A DNA stretch of 36,700 bases from Polaromonas sp. (GTDB lineage Bacteria > Pseudomonadota > Gammaproteobacteria > Burkholderiales > Burkholderiaceae_C): NCBI RefSeq assembly GCF_012927415.1, contig NZ_JABBPF010000181.1:1-36700 (forward strand), given 5' to 3'. The position numbers and the translations under genes were made by a program. Numbering within the stretch: position 1 is the first letter of the stretch; every line of letters starts with the position of its first letter. The notes beneath the pieces are model-generated. The model ran no database searches. It had not been told where the DNA came from and saw only the letters and a list, made by a program, of their open reading frames with translations. This document shows, piece by piece, positions 24,362 to 34,790 of this stretch.

Positions 24362-26187
24362 AAGGCCTCCAGGTGGAAGCGCTGATTCAGCAAGGCTTTA
24401 AACTGCTTGACGACGCCCAGCGTGTCCTTGAGCAAATCACGGTCCAGACTGCTGAGTTTGTCCAACTGAATGCCGTCCGAAGCGGTGTGGCCGGTCTCTA
24501 GCTGCTGCAAACCGACTTTCAACTTCAACCCCATGAAGAAATGCAGGCTTTCTATCAGATCAGTGGCCAGCTTTTCTGGCAGCCTTCCGGCCGCCACCAA
24601 AGCGGCTACCCGCTCCACGGTCGAAGTGGCGCTAATGTTGTGCGCCAGCGCCAAACTTCGTATGCCATGCACGAGCGGAAACGTACCGGCCTTCTTGATG
24701 TCCAGCGCTTCGTTGGCTTGATGATCACCGAGGAAAGGCAGGCGACTCCACCAGACGCTATTGCTTCCGAAAGCGTTGACGGCAGAGGCGAAGCGGGCCA
24801 GCATGGCATCGTTGTCAGCGGTCATGTCAAAGACTGCTGCGCGGACCTGATCGAGCAAGGCCCGGTCGCCGCAAACCGCATGGGCATCCAGGAAGATGGC
24901 CAGAGCCATAAGACTGTCGCTGCTGGCGGCCATCAGCCAGAAACGCACGGTCTGGCTGAAGTCGGTTACGGACCGGCACCAGTGCGGGTTGCTGACCATG
25001 ATGTTGCCCGGACACGGTGGATAGCCAAAATCTGCAAGTGCTGCCGAAAATTGCCGGCACACCTGCGCCACATCGCTCGTAGGCGTATAGCCATCGCGAA
25101 GCACCAGTCCATTGTCCTGGTCGGTCTTAAGCAGTTGTTCGCCCCGGCCTTCACTGCCCATCACGAACAGGCAGCTGTTGGCCAACAGATCAGCCGGCGC
25201 AACCAGTTGCCAAGCACGCTCGAATAGCTTGGCATTGAGTTCCTGAACCAGGCGGGCAATCATGTTGATATGGGTGCCGCTGCGGTACAGCAGCGCAATC
25301 AGCCGGGTAATCTGTCCGGCTGCCACCTTCAGGCTGGGCACATCCTGCGCATCCTGGATCTGGATGTTGATGAGATAGGAATGGTTGGACAAAAAACTGA
25401 ACAGGTCCAGCGCTTCCAGCACGCCGGTAATCTGCTCGCCCTCGGCCACGACCACCCGATGCACCTTGTGCCGGATCATGACGGCCAGGGCATCGCCCAG
25501 CTGGTCGCCGGGCCGCACCTTGATCAGCGAAAAATTGGCCAGCCCTCTGACGGCCAGGCGGTCAAGCGGCGTGCCGTCCAGAATCGCCCGCTGCAGTCCC
25601 GTGAGGGTAAAAATGCCCAGCGCAGGCGGCGACATTTGCCGGTCACGCACCAGCAGGGTTGCGGTACGCAAGGCATGAAACTGTCTGACCACCTCCAGAA
25701 TGGACGTGTCAGCGTCCACAAAATGCGGGGTACGCACAAAAGCCTCGTCCACCCGCGCCATCGTCAGCGACTGCAATTCATGCCGGCTTTTACGCTCTGA
25801 CAGCGCGCTGAGCTTGTTGGACAAATCCGAAAACAGCAGCGCGCCGAATGTCACATTGCCGGCGATCAGGTCACTGACCGCCTGCCTGGCCAACTGATAG
25901 GCCACCACTTCCTCGGCGGCCACGAAGCGGCTGCTGACCTTACCGGCCATCAGCCCCCGGCCGTCGAAGCAGTCGTCGGGGCCATAAGTGGTCACCACTT
26001 CATGGCCATCAAACTGCTGCACAAAACCCTTGATGATGACAAACAGGTGGGTGGGTTGCACCCCGAGCGCCAGGATGGTGGCGCCTTGGGGGAAATAAGC
26101 AATATCGACACTGTCTTGCACCAGACGCTGCTCCTCAGGCGTCAGGCAGTCAAAAGGAGAAGCCGTGAAATGGAATGCGCTGGGCAT
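24358..26187 (-). CDS. cNMP-binding / CBS-pair / DUF294 nucleotidyltransferase-like signalling protein
   Basis: A 609-aa cytoplasmic protein with ordered domains. A cyclic-nucleotide-binding-like jelly roll covers about residues 12-130, a CBS pair about 150-270, a GlnD-type nucleotidyltransferase domain (DUF294) about 290-430, and a C-terminal DUF294-C helical domain about 460-600. The transferase motif GSEGRGEQ (344-351) with DQD (356-358) supplies the expected metal-binding acids. Such proteins are thought to sense nucleotides and modify or bind partners; none is proven here. ATG 26187 has AGGAG upstream. Its stop overlaps the exonuclease start. Proximity to actP suggests a role in acetate uptake or carbon control, by inference. 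Confidence 0.88.
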   Translation of the reverse strand: MPSAFHFTASPFDCLTPEEQRLVQDSVDIAYFPQGATILALGVQPTHLFVIIKGFVQQFDGHEVVTTYGPDDCFDGRGLMAGKVSSRFVAAEEVVAYQLARQAVSDLIAGNVTFGALLFSDLSNKLSALSERKSRHELQSLTMARVDEAFVRTPHFVDADTSILEVVRQFHALRTATLLVRDRQMSPPALGIFTLTGLQRAILDGTPLDRLAVRGLANFSLIKVRPGDQLGDALAVMIRHKVHRVVVAEGEQITGVLEALDLFSFLSNHSYLINIQIQDAQDVPSLKVAAGQITRLIALLYRSGTHINMIARLVQELNAKLFERAWQLVAPADLLANSCLFVMGSEGRGEQLLKTDQDNGLVLRDGYTPTSDVAQVCRQFSAALADFGYPPCPGNIMVSNPHWCRSVTDFSQTVRFWLMAASSDSLMALAIFLDAHAVCGDRALLDQVRAAVFDMTADNDAMLARFASAVNAFGSNSVWWSRLPFLGDHQANEALDIKKAGTFPLVHGIRSLALAHNISATSTVERVAALVAAGRLPEKLATDLIESLHFFMGLKLKVGLQQLETGHTASDGIQLDKLSSLDRDLLKDTLGVVKQFKALLNQRFHLEAL

Positions 26188-26244
26188 GGTGAACTCGCTC
26201 CTGTAGCCTTATTCATCCAATTTTCTCACCGGCAAGCCGCCAGT

Positions 26245-26949
26245 TTACTGACGCCGGATGCCTACCTGAACGTTGGCAACGGCATCCCAGTCGGGGCCGT
26301 CAAACCAGGCGTCGCCGTGCAGATAGGCGCCCAACATGGGCAGGCAATCAAGGCCCCAGAACAGCTTGTCATCGACCACAAAAGCCGGTACGCCAAAGAC
26401 ACCCAAGGCGATGGCCTCGTCGGTATTGCGCTTGAGCTGCGACTTGACTTCCTCGCTGTTCACTTCGCGCGAGGGCATCAGGAGGCTGGTCAGAGTCTGC
26501 AGGCGGGACGGGTCCACCGCTTGGGCGCCACCGCGCCAGACGTGGCGGAAAATGGTTTCGCAGACGAAGCGATTCGGCGACGCGGGTTCGGCAGCAGGGC
26601 TGCAAGCAAGAGCCAGCCGCAACAGCGGCAAGGGGTTGAACGGGTGGCTGGCCGGCATCTGCAGGGAAATGCCCCGGTTGTGCGCCAGCCACAGCACCTG
26701 TCGGTAGGTCCAGTCACGCTTGGGTGCAATTTCTGCCGGCCCCAGCTGGCCGTATTGCTTGAGCATGGCGCCGAACAGCACCGGTTTGTAGCTCAGGCTG
26801 TAGCTCAATCCCATGAAGGCATCGGGCAAAAGCTCGAACGCCAGATACGCATAGGGCGAGATGAAGTCGAGGTAGCAGGTGATGTGCTTTAGTTCGCCGG
26901 CCACAGGCTCGGCTGGAGGAGTCTGGGAATGCATTGGAGTGCCGGTCAT
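26245..26949 (-). CDS. 2-hydroxychromene-2-carboxylate isomerase-like protein (DsbA/GST-kappa fold)
   Basis: A 234-aa thioredoxin-fold protein of the DsbA/GST-kappa group. The active-site segment CYLDFISPYAYLAFE has the Ser-Pro in place of Cys-X-X-Cys typical of HCCA isomerase, which uses glutathione to isomerise a naphthalene-pathway intermediate. Later NRGISLQMPASHPFNPLPLLR and GVFGVPAFVVDDKLFWG match the family. No other aromatic-degradation gene is nearby, so the natural substrate is uncertain; many such paralogues act elsewhere. The ATG at 26949 overlaps the stop of the YbaK-DUF1289 gene (ATGA), giving a coupled two-gene unit. A second ATG five codons in is possible. Confidence 0.85.
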   Translation of the reverse strand: MTGTPMHSQTPPAEPVAGELKHITCYLDFISPYAYLAFELLPDAFMGLSYSLSYKPVLFGAMLKQYGQLGPAEIAPKRDWTYRQVLWLAHNRGISLQMPASHPFNPLPLLRLALACSPAAEPASPNRFVCETIFRHVWRGGAQAVDPSRLQTLTSLLMPSREVNSEEVKSQLKRNTDEAIALGVFGVPAFVVDDKLFWGLDCLPMLGAYLHGDAWFDGPDWDAVANVQVGIRRQ

Positions 26950-27698
26950 GCCTGCAGGGCAGCCATGCGCTGCACGATGGTTTTCCAGAGGCTTCGCTTG
27001 CTCTCATCGTGAGCACTACCCCAGCCGGCAATCTCGTCACGGGTGCGAAAGCAGCCTTCGCACAATCCGGTGCGGGCGCTCATGCGACAGATGGAGATAC
27101 AGGGCGACGCAACAGCAGTTTCGGTATCCAGCGTCGGGGCGCGCAGGCTGACCAGGCTTATTGCTCGCTGCAGTGCCCGCTTTTCCTCGTCAACGTCTAC
27201 CGCCAGGTCGGCCACAGGGGCACCCGTCAGGCTTTGCAGTTGCTGCGGCGATAGCTGGAACACTCCATGAGGATGTCCCGCCGCCGCCCATATTTCATCA
27301 AAACGAAACAGGGACTCGTCAATCAGCGTGATTGGAGGCGTGGCATGGGCCAGCGGTGACACGCCACCAATCGAAAACCCGGTGCGGGCTTTGACGAATT
27401 CCGCATCTGCCCGTCCCAGCCGCTTGCCATCGATACAAACCAGCGCTTCAACCTTCTTTTCATCCACGCGCCGGTCGCCAGAAGTCACAACCAGTACCGC
27501 CGCATCGTCAGACTTGCGGCGAAAAACAATGCTCTTGGCAATCTGGCCGACAGCGACGCCCAGCGCCTCTGCCGCCTGTTGCGCGGTGCGTGCGGCGTCA
27601 TTCAACATGACGGGCAAATGGGCATGACCCTTGGCATGCAAAAATTCTGCAACCCGCTGTACCCCCACAGGCAATGCCGTCAATTCAGCGCCACACAT
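26946..27698 (-). CDS. YbaK-type aminoacyl-tRNA deacylase fused to DUF1289
   Basis: A 250-aa fusion. Residues about 10-165 are a YbaK/ProX editing domain (LPVGVQRVAEFL, ARTAQQAAEALGV, GQIAKSIVFRRK, TGFSIGGVSPLAH), which in relatives hydrolyses mischarged Cys- or Ala-tRNA(Pro). Residues about 197-247 are a DUF1289 domain with four cysteines (200, 204, 213, 216) in C-x3-C and C-x2-C pairs and a following GW, probably binding a metal. These domains are usually separate proteins. The frame is continuous with a short linker and no frameshift sign. It lies 81 bp downstream of the HMG-CoA lyase and is coupled to the isomerase gene. Confidence 0.85.
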   Translation of the reverse strand: MCGAELTALPVGVQRVAEFLHAKGHAHLPVMLNDAARTAQQAAEALGVAVGQIAKSIVFRRKSDDAAVLVVTSGDRRVDEKKVEALVCIDGKRLGRADAEFVKARTGFSIGGVSPLAHATPPITLIDESLFRFDEIWAAAGHPHGVFQLSPQQLQSLTGAPVADLAVDVDEEKRALQRAISLVSLRAPTLDTETAVASPCISICRMSARTGLCEGCFRTRDEIAGWGSAHDESKRSLWKTIVQRMAALQA

Positions 27699-27779
27699 AC
27701 TGCACCCCCACGCTTTTTACTCGGTGTAATGCCTCCAGGGGTGCCGTGTTTGCCTGGGTCGGTACGGCCCGGCGCACCA

Positions 27780-28700
27780 TCAGCCAGCCCTCTTGTTCAG
27801 CAAAGCCGTCGCGGCCCGGGAATTGGGCTTGCGATCCAGAAAATCGCTGATGAATTTGCCCGCGTCAATCAGCTTGTCCAGGTCAATGCCGGTCGCTATG
27901 CCCATGCCGTGCAGCAGGTAGACCACGTCCTCCGTCGCCACATTGCCGGTCGCGCCCTTGGCATAGGGGCAGCCGCCCAGGCCGGCGGAGGAGGTGTCGA
28001 ACTGCCACACGCCCATTTGCAGGCAGATCAAGGTGTTGGCCAGCGCCTGGCCATAGGTGTCGTGGAAATGGCCTGAAACGTCGTTGAGGTCGTAATGCCT
28101 GAGTGCTGCCTCCATCGCGCGCTTCACCTTGAGCGGCGTGCCGACGCCAATCGTGTCGGCCACGCCGATGTGCTGCACGCCGATGTCCTTCATCAGGCGC
28201 GCCACCAGTTCTACCCGCTCCGGCGCAATCTTGCCCTCGTAAGGGCAGCCGACGCTGCAGGAAATCGCGCCGCGAACATAAATGTTGTTGGCACGGGCCG
28301 CTACCACCACCGGCCGGAAGCGCTCGATGCTTTCGGCAATCGAGCAATTGATGTTGCGTTGGCTGAAAGCTTCGCTGGCCGCGCCGAACACGACGATTTC
28401 ATCGGGCCAAAGCTCAGGCGCTGGCGCCATGGCCGCTTCCAGCCCCTGCATATTGGGCGTCAGCACCGAATAACGCACGCCCGCCTTGCGCCGGATGCCG
28501 GCCAACACCTCTGCGTTATCGGCCATTTGCGGCACCCATTTGGGCGAGACATAGCTGGTGACTTCGATTTCCGTGAGACCTGCGTCCTGCAGGCGATGCA
28601 CCAGTTCGATCTTGACGCTAGCGGGAACGGGCAATTTTTCATTCTGCAAGCCGTCGCGGGGACCGACATCGACGAGCTTGACTTTGGGAGGGAGATTCAT
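27780..28700 (-). CDS. liuE: Hydroxymethylglutaryl-CoA lyase
   Basis: Cleaves 3-hydroxy-3-methylglutaryl-CoA to acetyl-CoA and acetoacetate, the last step of leucine and isovalerate breakdown. The 306-aa TIM-barrel protein has VKLVDVGPRDGLQNEK at the N-terminus, with the catalytic-type Arg, and GCPYEGKIAPERV. It also has the family signature GLGGCPYAKGATGNVATEDV with the active-site Cys. The ATG at 28700 is chosen because MNLPPKVKLVDV begins the domain. AAGGAT precedes it, within the tail of the reductase gene, which stops 4 bp before. Also called mvaB. It is the last liu-pathway gene of the operon. Confidence 0.95.
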   Translation of the reverse strand: MNLPPKVKLVDVGPRDGLQNEKLPVPASVKIELVHRLQDAGLTEIEVTSYVSPKWVPQMADNAEVLAGIRRKAGVRYSVLTPNMQGLEAAMAPAPELWPDEIVVFGAASEAFSQRNINCSIAESIERFRPVVVAARANNIYVRGAISCSVGCPYEGKIAPERVELVARLMKDIGVQHIGVADTIGVGTPLKVKRAMEAALRHYDLNDVSGHFHDTYGQALANTLICLQMGVWQFDTSSAGLGGCPYAKGATGNVATEDVVYLLHGMGIATGIDLDKLIDAGKFISDFLDRKPNSRAATALLNKRAG

Positions 28701-28704
28701 CGGT

Positions 28705-29634
28705 TCAGTATCCTTTGTTTGGGTCAACCACACCTGCAAGGCTGGCAATCGGTGCGCCATCCTCCAGCGTCCGGATTTTCCCGGCGATCTGGGTAAGGCT
28801 TTCTTCGCGCAGCGTGCGGGCTGAGGTGTGCGGCGTCACGATGATTTGCGGGTGTCTCCAGAACGGGTGCGCCGCAGGCAGCGGTTCGGTGCGAAACACG
28901 TCCAGTGTTGCGCCCGCCAGATGGCCGCTGTCGATCAGCGCGATCAGGTCATCGTCAACCAGGTGGCTGCCGCGCGCCACGTTGATGACATAACCGCCCG
29001 GCTTCAATCGGGCCAGCGTGTCCTGCCGCATGATGTTGTCGGTATCCGGCGTGAGCGGCAGCAGGCACACCAGGATGCGACTTGCCGCCAGAAAATCGTT
29101 GAATGCGGCTTCGCCCGAAAAGCATTGCACACCGTCAATGGATTTGGCAGACCGGCTCCAGCCCATCACGGGAAAATCAAACTGCGTCAGCGCCCGGCTC
29201 ACCCGCTCGCCGAGCACGCCCAGGCCCATCACGCCGACCGGGAAATCCTGGCGCAGATGCGGCTTGCGGTACGACCATTTGCCTTGCGCTGCATCCGCCT
29301 CATAGCCGTCGAATTCACGAAAATGGCGGATCACGGCATGACACACATACTCCGCCATCTGCACCGACATGCCCGCGTCATCCAGCCTGACGACAGGAAC
29401 GCCGGGCGGCAGGCGCAGTTTCATCAAGGCATCAACGCCGGCGCCGATGTTGAAGATGCCCTTGAGGCGGGGCTGCTCGTCGATGAACTGTTGTGGCGGC
29501 GTCCAGACCACGGCGTAATCGGCAGCCGGCGCGCCAGCCGACCAGACCTCCACCTCAGCGCCCGGAAAGGCGGCATGCAGGCCTTCCAGCCAAGGCTGGG
29601 ATTTGGTGCCGGCACAGCAAAAACTGATGAGCAT
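28705..29634 (-). CDS. GhrA-type glyoxylate/hydroxypyruvate reductase (D-2-hydroxyacid dehydrogenase)
   Basis: A 309-aa NAD(P)H-dependent 2-hydroxyacid dehydrogenase. NIGAGVDAL in the substrate domain, the nucleotide-binding GVMGLGVLGERVSRAL, the GGYVINVARGSHLVDDDLI stretch with the catalytic Arg, TLDVFRTEPLP with the Glu, and VTPHTSA with the His are all present. This is the GhrA-like subgroup, reducing glyoxylate or hydroxypyruvate. It sits between liuD and the HMG-CoA lyase gene, 17 bp from the former and 4 bp from the latter, so it is co-transcribed. Why a reductase belongs in the liu operon is not evident. Confidence 0.88.
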   Translation of the reverse strand: MLISFCCAGTKSQPWLEGLHAAFPGAEVEVWSAGAPAADYAVVWTPPQQFIDEQPRLKGIFNIGAGVDALMKLRLPPGVPVVRLDDAGMSVQMAEYVCHAVIRHFREFDGYEADAAQGKWSYRKPHLRQDFPVGVMGLGVLGERVSRALTQFDFPVMGWSRSAKSIDGVQCFSGEAAFNDFLAASRILVCLLPLTPDTDNIMRQDTLARLKPGGYVINVARGSHLVDDDLIALIDSGHLAGATLDVFRTEPLPAAHPFWRHPQIIVTPHTSARTLREESLTQIAGKIRTLEDGAPIASLAGVVDPNKGY

Positions 29635-29651
29635 TCAGGCTTTCAGAAAAA

Positions 29652-31664
29652 TTAGACTGAGATTTTGAGCAACTCAGCCCCTTCGGTGACCTGGTCACCC
29701 GGTGCATACAGCAGCTCCTCGACCACGCCATCGGCGGGCGCTGCAATCGTATGCTCCATTTTCATCGCTTCCATCACCGCCAGCGGCTGTCCCTTTTTAA
29801 CCAGGTCGCCGGCCTTGACCGAGAACGACAGTATCTTGCCCGGCATAGGCGCGGTCAGGCGCCCGCCTTCCGTGTGACTCTCGCCCGCGTGGGCCAGCAA
29901 ATCAATGGCCGTGATCTGGGTTGCGCCGCGCGCGGTAAAGACATGGTCCACCTCGCCCTGGGTATAGACCGTTGCCGTCACGCGCTGGCTGGCGAACTGG
30001 ATGTCGATGCCCTGCACGCCTTTTGAGAACGCCAGTGGACCGGACATGCCGCCAACCGTCAGTTGCAAGGCGCCGTCGTGTCCATAAGTCAATGCGGCTT
30101 TGGCGGGTTCGCCGCGGAAGTCGAACTCGAAAGGCCGCTGCGTCACGCCATGGGTTTGCCATCCATCGCGGCGGCTGAAGGGGTCGCTGCCCTCGGTGGC
30201 CTTTTCGCTCAGCAGCGTCTGGGCTATCGCCGCAGCGGCCGCCATGGCCAACCCGACCGGCTCCTGATTGAAGAGAACCGCCTCTTCGCGCGGGATCAAG
30301 GCCGTGTCCAGGTTGGCCTGGGCAAACGACGGACTGCGCACCACGTAGCGCAGGAACTGCACATTGGTAGCAAGCCCGACGATGCGGGTCTGCGCCAGCG
30401 CCTCATCCATGCGGGCCAACGCTTCTTCACGCGTCTGACCATGCACGATCAGTTTGGCGACCATCGAATCGTAAAACGGCGAAATCGTGTCACCCTGACC
30501 CACGCCGTCGTCGATCCGCACCGCAATGCCCGCGTTGCGCAATTCCGCACGTTCAAAGGCCGTACACACCGGCTTGTCGTACACATGCAGCGTGCCAGTA
30601 GTAGGCAGAAAGTTGTTGTCCGGGTTCTCGGCGCAGATGCGCGCCTCGATGGCGTGGCCGTTGATCCTGAGCTGATCCTGCGCCAGTGGCAAAGGCTCGC
30701 CCGAGGCCACGCGCAACTGCCACTCCACCAGGTCGAGCCCGGTGATGGCTTCGGTCACTGGATGCTCGACCTGCAGCCGCGTGTTCATTTCCATGAAGAA
30801 GAAGTTCATGCTGCCGTCGGCACGCTGCTCGACGATGAATTCCACCGTGCCGGCACCGACATAGTTGACCGCACGCGCAGCCGCGACGGCGGCCAGTCCC
30901 ATCTGCTGACGCATCTCGGACGACAGGCCGGGGGCGGGAGCTTCTTCAAGCACCTTCTGGTGGCGGCGCTGTACCGAGCAGTCGCGCTCGAACAGGTAAA
31001 CGTAGTTGCCATGCATGTCGCCAAACACCTGAATCTCGATGTGGCGCGGACGCTGGGCGTACTTTTCAACCAGTACAGTGTCGTTGCCAAAGCTGTTGAT
31101 GGCTTCACGCTTGCACGAGGCCAGTGCCGCATCGAAATCTTCTGATTTCTCGACCGCCCGCATTCCCTTGCCGCCGCCTCCGGCGCTGGCCTTAATGAGA
31201 ACGGGGTAGCCGATGCGGTCCGCCTCGTGCTTGAGCATGACCGGATTTTGGTCGCTGCCGTGGTAGCCGGGCACCAGCGGCACGCCAGCCTTTTCCATCA
31301 GCTGCTTGGACTCGGACTTCAGGCCCATGGCCTTGATGGCCGACGCCGGCGGGCCGATGAAGATCAGCCCGGCAACGGCGCAGGCCTTGGCAAACTCCTC
31401 GTTCTCGCTCAGGAAACCGTAGCCAGGATGAATCGCCTCGGCACCGGTGGTTTTCGCCGCTTCAATGATTTTTTCCCAGCGCAGGTAGCTGTCTCTGGGC
31501 GCGCTGCCACCGATGTGGACAGATTCATCGCAAAAGCTCACATGCTTGGCGCTGGCATCGGCGTCCGAGTAGACGGCAACGGTCTTTAGACCCAAGCGAC
31601 GGGCGGTCGCGGCAACCCGACAAGCAATCTCGCCCCGGTTGGCGATCAGTATTTTTTTAAACAT
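29652..31664 (-). CDS. liuD: Methylcrotonyl-CoA carboxylase alpha (biotin-containing) subunit
   Basis: The biotin-carrying subunit of 3-methylcrotonyl-CoA carboxylase, which partners LiuB. About 670 aa: biotin carboxylase domain first (FKKILIANRGEIACRV, the ATP-grasp loop KASAGGGGKGMR, EMNTRLQVEHPVTE), then a linker domain. A biotinyl domain lies at the end, with VMEAMKMEH (biotinylated Lys near 635). The operon position with liuB and liuC identifies it as the methylcrotonyl enzyme rather than an acetyl- or propionyl-CoA carboxylase. The likely start is ATG 31664; an ATG three codons upstream (31673) is in frame. It overlaps the DUF4126 gene end by 8 bp, and the ribosome-binding site is weak, suggesting coupling. 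Confidence 0.93.
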   Translation of the reverse strand: MFKKILIANRGEIACRVAATARRLGLKTVAVYSDADASAKHVSFCDESVHIGGSAPRDSYLRWEKIIEAAKTTGAEAIHPGYGFLSENEEFAKACAVAGLIFIGPPASAIKAMGLKSESKQLMEKAGVPLVPGYHGSDQNPVMLKHEADRIGYPVLIKASAGGGGKGMRAVEKSEDFDAALASCKREAINSFGNDTVLVEKYAQRPRHIEIQVFGDMHGNYVYLFERDCSVQRRHQKVLEEAPAPGLSSEMRQQMGLAAVAAARAVNYVGAGTVEFIVEQRADGSMNFFFMEMNTRLQVEHPVTEAITGLDLVEWQLRVASGEPLPLAQDQLRINGHAIEARICAENPDNNFLPTTGTLHVYDKPVCTAFERAELRNAGIAVRIDDGVGQGDTISPFYDSMVAKLIVHGQTREEALARMDEALAQTRIVGLATNVQFLRYVVRSPSFAQANLDTALIPREEAVLFNQEPVGLAMAAAAAIAQTLLSEKATEGSDPFSRRDGWQTHGVTQRPFEFDFRGEPAKAALTYGHDGALQLTVGGMSGPLAFSKGVQGIDIQFASQRVTATVYTQGEVDHVFTARGATQITAIDLLAHAGESHTEGGRLTAPMPGKILSFSVKAGDLVKKGQPLAVMEAMKMEHTIAAPADGVVEELLYAPGDQVTEGAELLKISV

Positions 31665-32328
31665 GGGGATCATTCTTTAAAAAAGGGGACTTCAGAGTAA
31701 AAGCGGGCGCCAATCCCGGATCAGGCCTGCCACTGAAAATGCGGGCCACGCGGGCAAACAACTGCGTCAAAAAGCGCCAGCAAAGGCGGATCAGCCAGAC
31801 GCTGAGCACCAGCACCATTACCAGCAACGGAATGAAGACAAAGGGATGGGCAATGGCCAGCCACAAGCCGGCCGGAACCAGACTGTCCTCGACCAGCGAG
31901 GTGCCAATGTTGGTGAACGGTTCGGGCGAGGTGTTGATGGCGGCGCGGCTGGTGGCCTTGGCGGCATGGCTGGTCGCGGCCAGCGTGCCGCCCATTAATG
32001 CCGCCACCAGCCCCATCGCGCCGCTGTCCGCGCCAAAAACCCCTGCCGCCAGGGCCGCACCGGCCGGAATGCGGATCACGGTATGCACCACGTCCCAGAG
32101 CGAATCCAGGCCGGGAATCTTGTCCGCAAAAAACTCGACAAACACCATGAAACCGCTGGCGCCCAGCACCACCGGATGCGCCAGCAAACGCAGGCCTTGC
32201 GGCAACTCAAGCCAGCCCATGAAACCGGCCAGACCCGTGAGCAGCACCACAAGGTATAGACGCACGCCGCTAGCCCAGCCCAAGGCGCCAGCCAGGGCAA
32301 TCAGTTGAGCGGTATCCAGTGCCTGCAT
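31657..32328 (-). CDS. DUF4126 integral membrane protein
   Basis: A 223-aa protein with about five transmembrane segments: ALAGALGWASGVRLYLVVLL, a central ALAAGVFGADSGAMGLVAAL stretch, and two near the C-terminus. It matches the DUF4126 family, whose function is unknown. The start is ATG 32328 with AAGAGG upstream; the longer frame adds a hydrophilic stretch overlapping liuC. It lies 22 bp after liuC and overlaps liuD by 8 bp, so it is translated within the liu operon. A transport role for the pathway is conceivable but unsupported by sequence. Confidence 0.85.
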   Translation of the reverse strand: MQALDTAQLIALAGALGWASGVRLYLVVLLTGLAGFMGWLELPQGLRLLAHPVVLGASGFMVFVEFFADKIPGLDSLWDVVHTVIRIPAGAALAAGVFGADSGAMGLVAALMGGTLAATSHAAKATSRAAINTSPEPFTNIGTSLVEDSLVPAGLWLAIAHPFVFIPLLVMVLVLSVWLIRLCWRFLTQLFARVARIFSGRPDPGLAPAFTLKSPFLKNDPHV

Positions 32329-32350
32329 GATGAAGCCTCTTTGCTGTGAG

Positions 32351-33133
32351 TCAGGCCAGCCAGGACGGTTTGCGTTTTTGCAGGAAAGACTGCACGCCTT
32401 CCCGGCCTTCGCTGCTGGTACGAATGTCGGCGATGCCTTCAACGGTGCGGCCGATCAGCGGCGCCTCGATGACACGCCCGGCCACTTCCTGCACGAGCCT
32501 CTTGCAGCTGCGCACGGCATTCGGGCTGGCGCTGCTTAGGGCGTTCGTCAGTTCCGCCACCTTGGCATCCAGCTGGTCGGCGCCGACCACTTCATGCACA
32601 AAGCCGATGCGGTGCGCTTCCTTCGCGTCAAAGCGCTCGGCGGTCAGAAAATAGCGGTGCGCCGCACGCGCGCCCATGGCGCGGATCACATAGGGGCTGA
32701 TGGTGGCCGGAATCAGTCCCAGTTTGACTTCGCTCAGGCAGAAGTTGGCCGTATCCACGCTGACGGCGATGTCGCAGGCTGCCACCAGCCCCATGCCGCC
32801 GGCATACACATCGCCCTGAATTCGGGCCACGGTGGGCTTGGGGCATTCGTACATCACACGCAGCATTTCGGCCAGTTGCGCCGCGTCGGCCAGGTTTTCG
32901 GCGCGGGTGTAGCCGGCCATGCGGCGCATCCAGTTCAGGTCGGCGCCAGCGCAAAAGGCCGGGCCGATGGCGGCCAGCACCACGGCGCGTACCTCGGCGC
33001 ACGCGGCCATTTCCTTAAAAGCGGCGGTGATCTCGGCAATCACTTCGTCGTTGAAGGCGTTGCGGACGTCTGGACGGTTGAGGGTCAGTGTCAGCACGAC
33101 GCCCTGTTGGGTGGTTTGCAGTGCAGTCGTCAT
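32351..33133 (-). CDS. liuC: Methylglutaconyl-CoA hydratase (enoyl-CoA hydratase family)
   Basis: Hydrates 3-methylglutaconyl-CoA to HMG-CoA in leucine catabolism. The 260-aa crotonase-fold protein has TLNRPDVRNAFNDEVI, the oxyanion-hole segments FCAGADLNWM and GDVYAGGMGLVAACD, and the catalytic Glu region LSEVKLGLIPATISPYV. The placement between liuB (4 bp upstream) and liuD identifies the substrate; sequence alone would give only a crotonase-family call. Length is normal. Confidence 0.92.
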   Translation of the reverse strand: MTTALQTTQQGVVLTLTLNRPDVRNAFNDEVIAEITAAFKEMAACAEVRAVVLAAIGPAFCAGADLNWMRRMAGYTRAENLADAAQLAEMLRVMYECPKPTVARIQGDVYAGGMGLVAACDIAVSVDTANFCLSEVKLGLIPATISPYVIRAMGARAAHRYFLTAERFDAKEAHRIGFVHEVVGADQLDAKVAELTNALSSASPNAVRSCKRLVQEVAGRVIEAPLIGRTVEGIADIRTSSEGREGVQSFLQKRKPSWLA

Positions 33134-33136
33134 TAT

Positions 33137-34744
<1,608 letters not shown>

Positions 34745-34790
34745 GGGTATTTGAAGGTAAAGCCAGTTTCTTTCAGGCGATTCAGGCGTT

